Of a stretch of DNA of 64,000 bases, positions 47,858 through 55,912 are shown in pieces; position 1 is the first letter of the stretch; every line of letters begins with the position of its first letter. The position numbers and the translations under genes were made by a program. The notes under the pieces were generated by a model. That model was not told where the DNA came from. It was given only the letters and a program-made list of their open reading frames with translations, and did no database searches. The stretch is from NCBI RefSeq assembly GCF_009763245.1, contig NZ_WKJZ01000003.1:248001-312000 (forward strand), in the 5' to 3' direction. The DNA comes from Pseudomonas xionganensis (GTDB lineage Bacteria > Pseudomonadota > Gammaproteobacteria > Pseudomonadales > Pseudomonadaceae).

Positions 47858-48628
47858 ATGCCCCTCTTCGATATCGCCCTGCTGGCCCTGGCCGGCTTCG
47901 CTGCCGGCGCCATGAATGCCCTGGCCGGTGGCGGCACTTTCTTCTCCTTCCCGGCCCTGCTGGGCGTCGGCCTGGCGCCAGTGACCGCCGGCGCCACCAA
48001 TGCCGTGGCCCTGTGGCCGGCGAGCCTGGCCGGCGCCTGGGCCGCCCGGGCCAGCCTGCGCCCCCTGGGTCGCTACCTGCTGCCCCTGCTGCTGGCGGGC
48101 CTGGGCGGCGGGCTGCTCGGCGGGCTGCTCCTGCTGCTGGGCGGCGATGCCATCTTCGCCCAGCTGATTCCCTGGCTGCTGCTCAGTGCCACCGCGCTGT
48201 TCGCCGCCAGCCCCTGGCTGAGCCGCTGGCTGGCCGCGCGCCGCGCCGAAGCCGCACAGCCACCACACACCCCGCTGTCGTTGGGCGCGCATCTGGGCGT
48301 ATCGGTGTATGGCGGTTATTTCGGTGCCGGCATGGGCATATTGCAGCTGGCCGCCTTCGCCATCGAGGGCCACCCGCTGGCCCGCGCCAATGCCCTGAAG
48401 AACCTGATTTCCGCCGTGATCTACAGCGTTGCCAGCCTGACCTTTATCTTCGCCGGGCGGGTCAGCTGGTATGAGCTGGTGATCCTGCTGATCGGTGCCA
48501 CCCTCGGCGGCTATGCCGGCGGCGCCCTCGGCCAGCGCCTACCTGCGTCCCTGCTGCGTTTTCTGGTGCTGGCGGTGGGTACGGGGATGAGTGGCTATTA
48601 CTTCTGGGTCACCTATTTCGCCCACTGA
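47858..48628 (+). CDS. TauE/SafE family sulfite/anion exporter-like membrane protein
   Basis: A 256-residue membrane protein with about seven to eight helices of the TauE/SafE (DUF81) family. It has AGAMNALAGGGTFFSFPALL near the N-terminus and GVSVYGGYFGAGMGILQLAA in the middle, the two family repeats. Members export sulfite, sulfoacetate or related anions. It starts six bases after the GGDEF-EAL gene, so it is likely in the same operon as the SsuA-like binding lipoprotein, hinting at a sulfur-containing ligand. Confidence 0.87.
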   Translation: MPLFDIALLALAGFAAGAMNALAGGGTFFSFPALLGVGLAPVTAGATNAVALWPASLAGAWAARASLRPLGRYLLPLLLAGLGGGLLGGLLLLLGGDAIFAQLIPWLLLSATALFAASPWLSRWLAARRAEAAQPPHTPLSLGAHLGVSVYGGYFGAGMGILQLAAFAIEGHPLARANALKNLISAVIYSVASLTFIFAGRVSWYELVILLIGATLGGYAGGALGQRLPASLLRFLVLAVGTGMSGYYFWVTYFAH

Positions 48629-48635
48629 AACCGTA

Positions 48636-48833
48636 GAACCTATTCAAGGGCTCGCGAGCTAGAGCCATGCAAGGCGAAAGCAGGCGAGAAACGCAGCGAA
48701 GCGAAGTAACAGCCAACGGCTGACCCGAAGGGTGAGCGCAGCGAATCAAGCGGAGTTTACGGGCTGTAAATGAGCATTCCGAGCCTGCTTTCAACGCAGC
48801 AGGGCCGACGCGCAGCAGGCTTTGAATAGGTTC
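48636..48833 (-). repeat. Stop-codon-abutting palindromic element, copy 3 (subfamily A)
   Basis: The 198 bp element has inverted ends (GAACCTATTCAAG and its near-perfect complement ending GAATAGGTTC). Its right end touches the stop codon of the minus-strand araC-type gene. Read in the direction of that gene it has the same block order as copies 1 and 2: GCGCGTCGGCCCTGCTGCGT, then ATGCTCATTTAC/GTAAACTCCGC, then GCCTTGCATGGCTCTAGCTC. It also holds an extra hairpin module (GATTCGCTGCGCTCACCC and neighbours) after the inner stem. TA precedes the far end. Confidence 0.85.
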
Positions 48834-49826
48834 TCAGCCCTTGCCACGCTTGCGAAACTCCACCGGCGTTTCTCCCACCCAGCGCTTGAAGGCGCGGTAG
48901 AAGGTACTGGGTTCGGAGAAGCCGGTGCGCTCGACGATCACCTCGATGCGCTCATCGGTATTGAGCAGCAGGTTCTTGGCCAGGCGACAGCGGTAGTCGG
49001 TGACCAGATCATTGAAGCGCACCCCGGCCATGGCCAGGCGTTCGCGCAGTCGCCGGGCCGGCATATTCAGCCGCGCCGCCACCTGTTCCAGGGTGGCGCC
49101 ACTGTCCACCAGCAGCTCGGCGATCAGCTCGCGCACCTGGCGTACCAGGTCCAGGCGCTCCACCTCGGCCAGCTGACGACGGGCCAGGGACTCATGCATG
49201 CGCAGCAGTTCGGGGGCGGCGTGGCGCGAGGTCTTGTCCAGCACTGCGGCATTGAACACCAGGCAGTAGCGCTCGCCGCCGAGCAGCGCCGGGCAGCCGT
49301 AGACCTGACGATAGCGCTCGGCGGGAGCGCCTTCGCCGTGCATGAAGTGCACCTCGAAGGGGGTGAAATCACCCTCGGTCAGGGCGCCGAACAGGCGGAT
49401 CACCGCCCCGGCCAGCATCTCCGGGAAATGCCGCGGTGTACCCGGCTGCAGGCCCAGGGTCAGCACCGCCCGCTCGCCCTGCACGTCCAGCTTGGCGTTG
49501 AGGCTGTCGGACAACAGGCGAACATAGCGCAGGGCATGGCGCAGGCCCTCGCCAAAGGTTTCGCTGGAAAGAAACAGGTACTCCAGCAGCAGGCCGTGGA
49601 AGGCGGGCAGGTGCTGGGCCAGGTACAGGCCCACATGCTCTTCGCCGCATTCGGCCATGGCCGCCTGCCAGAACAGCGCCTGGGCGGCATGCGGGAAGCG
49701 CCCGGCCGGCAGGGTGCCAGGCGGCAGGCCAACGCGGGCCAGCACCCGGTCCGGGTCATGGCCGCTGGCGCGCAAGGCGTCGATCACCGGGCGCATCAGC
49801 GCCACGTCATCTGTAAGGTCACGCAT
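48834..49826 (-). CDS. AraC family transcriptional regulator
   Basis: A DNA-binding regulator of 330 residues. The N-terminal domain (about 20-200, LFWQAAMAECGEEHVGLYLA) is of the arabinose-binding/OruR-ArgR type. The C-terminal AraC domain (about 232-328) has two helix-turn-helices: GATLEQVAARLNMPARRLRE and VIVERTGFSEPSTFYRAFKR. It is divergent from a MaoC-like gene (161-base gap), a possible target. Its stop codon directly abuts the palindromic element. Confidence 0.9.
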   Translation of the reverse strand: MRDLTDDVALMRPVIDALRASGHDPDRVLARVGLPPGTLPAGRFPHAAQALFWQAAMAECGEEHVGLYLAQHLPAFHGLLLEYLFLSSETFGEGLRHALRYVRLLSDSLNAKLDVQGERAVLTLGLQPGTPRHFPEMLAGAVIRLFGALTEGDFTPFEVHFMHGEGAPAERYRQVYGCPALLGGERYCLVFNAAVLDKTSRHAAPELLRMHESLARRQLAEVERLDLVRQVRELIAELLVDSGATLEQVAARLNMPARRLRERLAMAGVRFNDLVTDYRCRLAKNLLLNTDERIEVIVERTGFSEPSTFYRAFKRWVGETPVEFRKRGKG

Positions 49827-49986
49827 GGGTTCTTGGATTCTTGTTATTGCCGAGGCGCGGCCATCTTAGGCGGCTTTACCGCCTGCGCTCAACAATTGAC
49901 TGGCCTGCCGCACGGCCGGGCAGGGCGGCCAATGCAGCGACAGGCGCAGCGACTAAGCTGCTGCCACCTGTCTTGAGGAGCATGCC

Positions 49987-50838
49987 ATGGCCATCGACTG
50001 GCTCGATCTGCCCACCCCGCCGGCCCTGCCCGGCCTGTTTGCCCGCGCCGCCCTGCGCCGCCGTGTCAGCGGTCGCCAGCTGCCTGAGATCGGTCTGCGC
50101 AGCTCGCTCAGCGTGGACCCGAAGCATCTGGCCCGCTACCGGCAGATCTGCGGCTTTACCGACGACGGCCTGCTGCCAGCCACCTACCCCCATCTGCTCG
50201 CCTTCGCTCTGCAGATGCGCCTGCTCACCAATCGGCGCTTTCCCTTCCCCCTGCTGGGTCTGGTGCACCTGGAGAACCATATCCGCGTACTGCGTCCCTT
50301 GGGCGGTATGGGGCCCTTCACAGTCAGCGTTGAGGTGCAGGGCCTGCAAGCCCATGAAAAAGGCGTGACCTTCAGCCTGATCAACCGCCTGCATGACCAG
50401 CTCGGCCTGCTCTGGGAGGGTGACAGCCGCATCCTCTGCCGCGCCCTGCGCCTGGACAGCGCCCCGCCCACCCAAGAGACAGAGCAAGACCTGCCCCTGC
50501 ACGAGCTGGCCCAGTGGCAGGCACCGGCCGATATCGGCCGCCGCTATGCGCGCATCGCCGGCGACTACAACCCCATCCACCTGTATGCCGCCAGCGCCAG
50601 GCTGTTCGGCTTCCCCAGCGCCATCGCCCATGGTCTGTGGAACAAGGCCCGGGCCCTGGCCGAGTTGGGTGAGCACCTGCCGGCAGCCGGCCATGCCGTC
50701 CGTGTGCAGTTTCACAAGCCGGTGCGCCTGCCCGGCACAGTGCAGCTGCTGGCCAGCGCCCCCGCCAGCCAGGGCCAGTTCCAACTGCAGGGCCGCGAGG
50801 GTCTGCTGCATATGCGCGGCAGCTGGCGAGCACTCTGA
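49987..50838 (+). CDS. MaoC-like acyl dehydratase
   Basis: A 283-residue hot-dog-fold protein. The C-terminal half has the MaoC motif RYARIAGDYNPIHLYAASA (about 182-200), containing the catalytic Asp and His, and FGFPSAIAHGLWNKA. The N-terminal half (TYPHLLAFALQMRLLTN) resembles a second, degenerate hot-dog domain. It is likely an (R)-specific enoyl-CoA hydratase. The ATG at 49987 follows TTGAGGAGCATGCC. It is divergent from the AraC-type regulator. Confidence 0.83.
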   Translation: MAIDWLDLPTPPALPGLFARAALRRRVSGRQLPEIGLRSSLSVDPKHLARYRQICGFTDDGLLPATYPHLLAFALQMRLLTNRRFPFPLLGLVHLENHIRVLRPLGGMGPFTVSVEVQGLQAHEKGVTFSLINRLHDQLGLLWEGDSRILCRALRLDSAPPTQETEQDLPLHELAQWQAPADIGRRYARIAGDYNPIHLYAASARLFGFPSAIAHGLWNKARALAELGEHLPAAGHAVRVQFHKPVRLPGTVQLLASAPASQGQFQLQGREGLLHMRGSWRAL

Positions 50839-50895
50839 TCCCTCTTGCACCGGCAGGCGCCAGCCCCGAAGCTATGCGCCTGACCGGAGCTACGC

Positions 50896-51210
50896 ATGAA
50901 CCTCGACGAACTGACCGCCCGCCTGCACGCCATTCGTGACCAGAATGACTGGCGCCAATTCCATAGCCCGAAAAACCTGGCCATGGCCGCCAGCGTGGAA
51001 ATGGCCGAGCTGGTGGAAATCTTCCAGTGGCTCAGCGAGGACCAGTCCCGCGCCCTGCCTGCCGAGCAACTGGCCCATGCCGGCCAGGAGGTGGGCGATA
51101 TCGTTCTCTACCTGCTGTTGCTGTGCAGCGAACTGGGCCTGGATATGGAACAGGTGGTGCGGGCCAAGCTGGCGGACAGTGAGCGGCGCTTTCTCGGGGG
51201 CACGCCATGA
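50896..51210 (+). CDS. MazG-like nucleotide pyrophosphohydrolase
   Basis: A 104-residue all-alpha NTP pyrophosphatase of the MazG/RS21-C6 (dCTPase-like) type. Metal-binding acidic residues lie in SVEMAELVEIFQW (about 34-46) and HAGQEVGDIVLYLLLL (about 60-75), giving the ExxE and ExxD pattern. It probably cleans up non-canonical nucleotides. Its stop overlaps the cmoM start (ATGA), so the two are coupled. Confidence 0.88.
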   Translation: MNLDELTARLHAIRDQNDWRQFHSPKNLAMAASVEMAELVEIFQWLSEDQSRALPAEQLAHAGQEVGDIVLYLLLLCSELGLDMEQVVRAKLADSERRFLGGTP

Positions 51211-51956
51211 CGGACCGGCACTTCGACGAACTGGCCACGCGCTTTGCCGAGAAGATCTACGGCGGCGCCAAGGGCGCCATCCGCCTGGCCGTGCTCCAGG
51301 CCGATCTGGCCGAAGCCCTGCCCGAGCGCCCCTTGCGGGTGCTGGATGTGGGCGCGGGCCTCGGTCATATGAGCCTGTGGCTGGCCCAGCGCGGCCACCG
51401 GGTGACCCTGGCCGAACCCGCCGAGCCCATGCTCCAGGGTGCCCGCGAACGCTTTGCCGATGCAGGACAAGAGGCCACCTTTATCCAGGCGCCCTGGCAG
51501 GACCTGCTCGGCCAGCTGGAGCAGCCCTATGACCTGGTGCTGTGCCACGCGGTGCTGGAATGGCTGGCCGAGCCTGCGCGCATCCTGCCGGTGCTGCACC
51601 AGCTGTGTGCGCCGGATGGCTGGCTGTCCCTGGCTTTCTACAACAAGGATGCGCTGATCTACCGCAACCTTCTCAAGGGGCATTTTCGCAAACTGCGCAA
51701 GGCCGAGTTCGCCGGGGAGAAGCAGAGCCTGACCCCGCAGATGCCTCTTGATCCCCGCGAGCTGGCGGCGCAACTTGAGGCGCATTGGCGGGTCGAAAGC
51801 CAGAGTGGCGTGCGGGTGTTTCACGACTATATGCCGCAGCCCTTCCAGGCCAAGGCCGAGCTGCTCGACCTGCTGGAAATGGAGCTGGCCTACCGCCGCC
51901 ACCCCAGTTTTGCCGGGCTGGGGCGTTATCTGCACTGGATCTGCCGGCCACGCTGA
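51207..51956 (+). CDS. cmoM: tRNA 5-carboxymethoxyuridine methyltransferase CmoM
   Basis: A SAM-dependent methyltransferase of 249 residues, formerly called SmtA, that methylates cmo5U at the tRNA wobble position. Motif I is [16 protein letters not shown] (about 38-53), with [17 protein letters not shown] near the start and [19 protein letters not shown], a stretch characteristic of CmoM. It overlaps the MazG-like gene by four bases. The first of two lipoprotein genes follows. Confidence 0.88.
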   Translation: MTDRHFDELATRFAEKIYGGAKGAIRLAVLQADLAEALPERPLRVLDVGAGLGHMSLWLAQRGHRVTLAEPAEPMLQGARERFADAGQEATFIQAPWQDLLGQLEQPYDLVLCHAVLEWLAEPARILPVLHQLCAPDGWLSLAFYNKDALIYRNLLKGHFRKLRKAEFAGEKQSLTPQMPLDPRELAAQLEAHWRVESQSGVRVFHDYMPQPFQAKAELLDLLEMELAYRRHPSFAGLGRYLHWICRPR

Positions 51957-51985
51957 CAGCCCTCTTAATGGAGGCGGAAGATTCG

Positions 51986-52579
51986 ATGAAACGACTTGGC
52001 CTACTTGTGCTCCTGACCGCCCTCGCCGCCTGTCAGACGCACAACCCCTATATCGCCGACAGCAAGCCGCTGCCGCCGGCCCCTGGCCACGCCGCCCAGC
52101 AGCTCGACCTCAGCGCCTACCCGGCGCCGCCGCGAGACTATGGCCGCTATCAGAGCTGGAGCTGGCAGCAGCTGCCAGCCGGCACGGCCTGGGCCAGCAG
52201 CGAGCAGGTGCAGGAAGCCCTGAGCAACGCCCTCGACCAGCGCGGCCTGCGCCCCCACCGCACCGGCACTGACAACGATCTGCGAGTCAGCGTCGAACTG
52301 CGCCTGGAACAGCGCGTGCGCCAGGTTACTGAGCACTACGGCAGCCATTACGGTCATAGCCGTTATGGCCATGAATACGGACTGTGGGGCAGCGCGCCGC
52401 TGGTACGCAGCTATACCGAAGAGGTCATGCGGGTGCGCATTGAGCTGTTCGACAGCCGCGATGGCCAACTGGTCTGGAGTGCCAGCGCCGAAGCACCCAG
52501 CGCGGGCAGCCCGAGTGAACGTGCCGCCGCCCTGCGCACGGCCATGCAGCAAGCCCTGTCCACCTACCCACCGAACTGA
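51986..52579 (+). CDS. DUF4136 lipoprotein, first of a tandem pair
   Basis: A 197-residue predicted outer-membrane lipoprotein. The signal peptide ends in lipobox LAAC (C16). The DUF4136 domain shows [33 protein letters not shown] and [19 protein letters not shown] tyrosine/histidine/glycine-rich loop ([16 protein letters not shown]) sits in the middle. The ATG at 51986 follows GGAGGCGGAAG. The next gene encodes a clear paralogue, so the pair arose by tandem duplication. Confidence 0.83.
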   Translation: MKRLGLLVLLTALAACQTHNPYIADSKPLPPAPGHAAQQLDLSAYPAPPRDYGRYQSWSWQQLPAGTAWASSEQVQEALSNALDQRGLRPHRTGTDNDLRVSVELRLEQRVRQVTEHYGSHYGHSRYGHEYGLWGSAPLVRSYTEEVMRVRIELFDSRDGQLVWSASAEAPSAGSPSERAAALRTAMQQALSTYPPN

Positions 52580-52607
52580 TGGCGGCACCCGACCCGAGGA
52601 GAGCACC

Positions 52608-53171
52608 ATGCGTGCATCACTGCTGTTCCTGCCCCTGCTGCTGATTCTCAGCGCCTGCCAGACTCCACAACTGCAGCGCGACTTCGACCCCGCCCGGGAC
52701 TTTGCCGCCTACCGCAGCTGGAGCTGGCAGGAGCCGGCCGTGCAATACAAACCCGATGACCCACGCATCAACAGCGACCTCACCGGCCAGCGCATCCGCA
52801 GCGCCGTCAGCGAGCAACTGGATCAGCGCGGCTTGCGTCCGGCGGCGGCGCACACGCCGGGCGATCTCAAGGTGCAGGTGTGGCTGATCGTCGACAACCG
52901 CCAGCAGCAGGTCAGCACCCACGTTGGCGGCGGCTGGGGTGACCCCTGGCACGGCGGTTTCTGGGGCGGGCCGAGCTACGTGGAAACCCGCACCCTGGAC
53001 TACCAGGTCGGCACCCTGCAGATCGACCTGTTCGACGGCCAGGACGGCAAGCTGGTCTGGCGCGGTAGTGCCGAACAGGTGCTGCGCAGTCGCCAGCCCA
53101 GCCCCAGCGAGCGCGAAGCCTCGATCCGCCGCACGGTGACACAGATTCTCAACCAGTACCCACCCCACTAA
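52608..53171 (+). CDS. DUF4136 lipoprotein, second of a tandem pair
   Basis: A 187-residue predicted lipoprotein with lipobox LSAC (C16). It aligns with the preceding protein: [46 protein letters not shown] and a final NQYPPH against STYPPN. The middle loop is rich in Gly and Trp (GGGWGDPWHGGFWGG) where its paralogue has His/Tyr. A GAGGAGAG ribosome site precedes the ATG at 52608. Its function is unknown. Confidence 0.83.
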   Translation: MRASLLFLPLLLILSACQTPQLQRDFDPARDFAAYRSWSWQEPAVQYKPDDPRINSDLTGQRIRSAVSEQLDQRGLRPAAAHTPGDLKVQVWLIVDNRQQQVSTHVGGGWGDPWHGGFWGGPSYVETRTLDYQVGTLQIDLFDGQDGKLVWRGSAEQVLRSRQPSPSEREASIRRTVTQILNQYPPH

Positions 53172-53187
53172 CCTACAGGGCGGTTGT

Positions 53188-53676
53188 ATGCAGACCAACG
53201 CACACCTCAGCCACCGCCCCGCGACGGCGGCTGACCTGACCGAGATCGTCGGCTTCCCGCAGAACGCCGATGAGCTGTTCTTCTGCTACCCCAAGGCTGA
53301 TTGGCCACTGAGTGTCGGCCAGCTGGCTGCGGCCATGGCCGAGCGCCGCGACAGCACCGTGGTGCTGCTCGATAGTCGGGTGGCCGGCTTTGCCAACTTC
53401 TACCAGTGGCACTACGACGACCACTGCGCCCTCGGCAACCTGATGGTCGCGCTCTGGGCCCGTGGCCATGGCGTGGCCCATTACCTGGTAGCGGTGATGG
53501 AGCAGCTGGCGCGCGAGCACTACCACGCCAAGCGCATGCAGGCCTCGTGCTTCAACGCCAACAGCGCCGGCCTGCTGCTCTCCCCCAAGCTCGGCTATGC
53601 CCCAAGCGGCGTGGTCGAACGGCGCGACCCCAAAGGCCAGCGCGTCGCCCTGATCCAGTTCAGCAAGCCCCTGTAG
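53188..53676 (+). CDS. GNAT family N-acetyltransferase
   Basis: A 162-residue acetyltransferase. LGNLMVALWARGHGVAHYLV (about 84-103) is the acetyl-CoA loop with the RGHGV form, and CFNANSAGLLLSPKLGYAP (about 118-136) follows. It lies 16 bases after the second lipoprotein gene and may share its transcript. The substrate is unknown. The gene converges with a LysR-type regulator six bases away. Confidence 0.85.
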   Translation: MQTNAHLSHRPATAADLTEIVGFPQNADELFFCYPKADWPLSVGQLAAAMAERRDSTVVLLDSRVAGFANFYQWHYDDHCALGNLMVALWARGHGVAHYLVAVMEQLAREHYHAKRMQASCFNANSAGLLLSPKLGYAPSGVVERRDPKGQRVALIQFSKPL

Positions 53677-53682
53677 CTCGGT

Positions 53683-54582
53683 TTACAGGTCCCAGTCCGG
53701 CTTATCCGCCAGCCGTTCGATCAGAAAATCCAGCAGCGCCCGCAGTGCCGCTGGCATCTGCCGGCGTGTGCCGTACAGGGCGTGGATACCCAGCTGCTGC
53801 GGCTCGTAGTCAGGCAATAGCTGCACCAGCGCGCCGCTGCGCAGGTGCGCTGCAACCGAATAGCGCGGTTGCAGGCTGATGCCGCTATCGGCCAGCGCGG
53901 CCTCCAGCAGCACCATGGACTCATTGGCGCTGAGGTTGCCGCTGACCGCCACGGCCTGCGGCTCACCGGCGCGGGAAAATTCCCAGATGCTGCGCCCGAA
54001 ATAGGCATAGCTCAGGCAGTTGTGCTGGGCCAGCTCCTCGGGCCGTTGCGGCGTACCATGCCTGGCCAGATAGGCCGGAGTGGCGCACACCACCGAGCGG
54101 CAAACCGCCAGCTGGCGGGCAATCAGGTTCGGGTCGAGCTGGTTGGTGATGCGCAGGGCCAGGTCGATACGCGCCTCCACCAGATTGACCGCCTGGCTGC
54201 CCACCACCAGCTCGATGCTGACCTGCGGATACAGGCGGGTGAACTCATCCAGCGCATGCACCAGCCAGGCCTGGGCCAGCGACTGGCTGCAGGCGATGCG
54301 TAGAGTGCCGCGCGGCGCGGCCTGCCCCATGCGACCGACGCCCTGCATGGTCTCGGCCACGGCCAGCATCTCGCGACACTGCCCCAGCAGCAGCTCGCCG
54401 GCACCGGTCAGGCTCAGCTTGCGCGTGGTGCGGTGCAGCAGGCGCGCGCCGACCCAGGCCTCCAGCTCGCCCAGATAACGCGACACCATCGCCCGCGACA
54501 TCTCCAGCGCATCGGCCGCTGCCGTCTGACTGCCCCGCTCCACCACCTCGACAAAGACCCGCATAGCCGTCAGGCGATCCAT
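53683..54582 (-). CDS. LysR family transcriptional regulator
   Basis: A 299-residue LysR-type regulator. The N-terminal helix-turn-helix (RLTAMRVFVEVVERGSQTAA to about 60, with LEMSRAMVSRYLGELEAWVG) is followed by a substrate-binding domain (about 90-295, GTLRIACSQSLAQAWL). It closely resembles the CrgA/DsdC-like group in Pseudomonas. It is divergent from a metallo-hydrolase gene, 99 bases apart, which it may control. Confidence 0.92.
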   Translation of the reverse strand: MDRLTAMRVFVEVVERGSQTAAADALEMSRAMVSRYLGELEAWVGARLLHRTTRKLSLTGAGELLLGQCREMLAVAETMQGVGRMGQAAPRGTLRIACSQSLAQAWLVHALDEFTRLYPQVSIELVVGSQAVNLVEARIDLALRITNQLDPNLIARQLAVCRSVVCATPAYLARHGTPQRPEELAQHNCLSYAYFGRSIWEFSRAGEPQAVAVSGNLSANESMVLLEAALADSGISLQPRYSVAAHLRSGALVQLLPDYEPQQLGIHALYGTRRQMPAALRALLDFLIERLADKPDWDL

Positions 54583-54681
54583 GATTAGCCCATTTAGCGC
54601 AACAAATATGCGCAGATTACAGGGCTTTTTGATCGATTTGAAGCAACTAAGATCGCCTCACTTACTCAACAGGAGATCATC

Positions 54682-55554
54682 ATGTCGATTCTCAACCACC
54701 TCCGCCGCCTGCTCGCCAGCGCCAGCCTGCTGACCCTGGCCACCAGCGCCATCGCCCAACCCCTGACCCTGGATGTCTACAACCCGGGCGACAAGGCCAT
54801 CTTCCCGGTGACCTCGACGCTGATCAGCGGCGAACGCGAGGCCATCCTGGTCGATGCGCAGTTCTCCACCCGCGAAGCCAATGAACTGATCGCGCGCATC
54901 CAGGCCAGCGGCAAGACCCTGACCACCATCTTTATCAGCCATGGCGACCCGGACTTCTACTTCGGCCTGGACAGCCTGACCCGCGCCTTCCCCAAGGCCA
55001 AGGTGTTGGCCACGGCCGAGACCATCGCCTATATCGAAAAAAGCCGCGAACCGAAGCTGGCTTACTGGGGCCCGATCCTCAAGGACAGCGCACCCGCCCG
55101 CACCCTGGTGCCGGAGGTGCTGCAAGGCGATCATCTGTTGCTGGAAGGCCAGCGTATCGAACTGATCGGCCATGATCCCAAGCACACCAGCCTGTGGATT
55201 CCGAGCATCCAGGCGGTGGTCGGTGGTGTGCTGACCTACGCCAATATCCACCCCTGGATTGCCGATGCGCAAACACCCCAGGCGCGCCAGAGCTGGCTTA
55301 AGTCCCTGTATGAACTGGAAGCGCTGCAGCCGAAAACCCTGGTGCCGGGGCACTTTATGGGCCAGCCGACGCTGGAGCTGGATGACCTGCGCTTTACCCG
55401 CGACTACCTGCACAGCCTTGAAGCCGAACTGCCAAAGGCCGAGAACAGCCAGGCACTGATCGCGGCGATGAAGGCCCGCTACCCGCAGCTGCTCGACGCC
55501 AGCAGCCTGGAACTGAGCGCCAAGGTGCTCAAGGGCGAGATGCAGTGGCCTTGA
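54682..55554 (+). CDS. Exported MBL-fold protein with non-canonical metal motif
   Basis: A 290-residue metallo-beta-lactamase-fold protein with a signal peptide (cleavage near SAIAQP, about residue 24). Where the fold normally has HxHxDH this protein reads HGDPDF at about 90-95, so the second and last histidines are replaced. Later positions include GHDPKHTS, and VPGHFMG keeps a histidine. Metal binding may be altered or partial. AGGAG precedes the ATG. It is divergent from a LysR regulator. The closest functional class (Vmh-type quorum-quenching hydrolases or others) cannot be decided. Confidence 0.82.
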   Translation: MSILNHLRRLLASASLLTLATSAIAQPLTLDVYNPGDKAIFPVTSTLISGEREAILVDAQFSTREANELIARIQASGKTLTTIFISHGDPDFYFGLDSLTRAFPKAKVLATAETIAYIEKSREPKLAYWGPILKDSAPARTLVPEVLQGDHLLLEGQRIELIGHDPKHTSLWIPSIQAVVGGVLTYANIHPWIADAQTPQARQSWLKSLYELEALQPKTLVPGHFMGQPTLELDDLRFTRDYLHSLEAELPKAENSQALIAAMKARYPQLLDASSLELSAKVLKGEMQWP

Positions 55555-55700
55555 GCCTGCAACCGGCAGAGGGTGCGTGCAGGGCGCACCCTCTGCCGAG
55601 CTGACGACACCAGCCCCGCCAGTCCCCTGCCGGGTGCCAGAGACGACCTGGCATGCTAAGGTACGCGCCCTTTTCGCAATCGACGGATAGACAGGTCGCC

Positions 55701-55745
55701 ATGACCCGGACTCAACCGTACCGCTGGCAGCCTACGCCGCCATAA
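55701..55745 (+). CDS. Candidate leader peptide upstream of the SulP gene
   Basis: A 14-codon open frame with ATG at 55701 and TAA at 55743 encodes [14 protein letters not shown]. Four of 14 residues are proline, the last two immediately before the stop, and there is one Trp and two Arg. It lies 167 bases before the SulP ATG in a 358-base gap with no other gene. It is followed by a C6T6 run and a long GC hairpin. The layout resembles ribosome-stalling attenuators, but a chance frame is possible; AGG in ACAGGTCGCC is a weak ribosome site. Confidence 0.4.
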   Translation: MTRTQPYRWQPTPP

Positions 55746-55764
55746 GTTTTCGCCCCCCTTTTTT

Positions 55765-55800
55765 GCGCGCCTGCGCAGCCGTCTGGCTGAGCGGGCGCGC
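55765..55800 (+). promoter_or_regulatory. Long GC hairpin in the SulP leader
   Basis: GCGCGCC pairs with GGCGCGC, with an inner AGCC/GGCT pair around GTCT. It lies directly after the C6T6 run that follows the possible leader peptide. There is no T-run after it, so it is not a simple terminator; it could hide or expose a Rho or ribosome site. The rest of 55555-55912 shows no other feature I can name. Confidence 0.45.
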
Positions 55801-55912
55801 TGCCGCGTGCCGCCACAGCGAATGGCGCCACGCCCGGTTTATCTGCCTTGTCGTCAACCCTGTCCGCCTCGCGGCTCGCGAGCATTGGCGGACCACAACC
55901 CTGGAACGCCCC

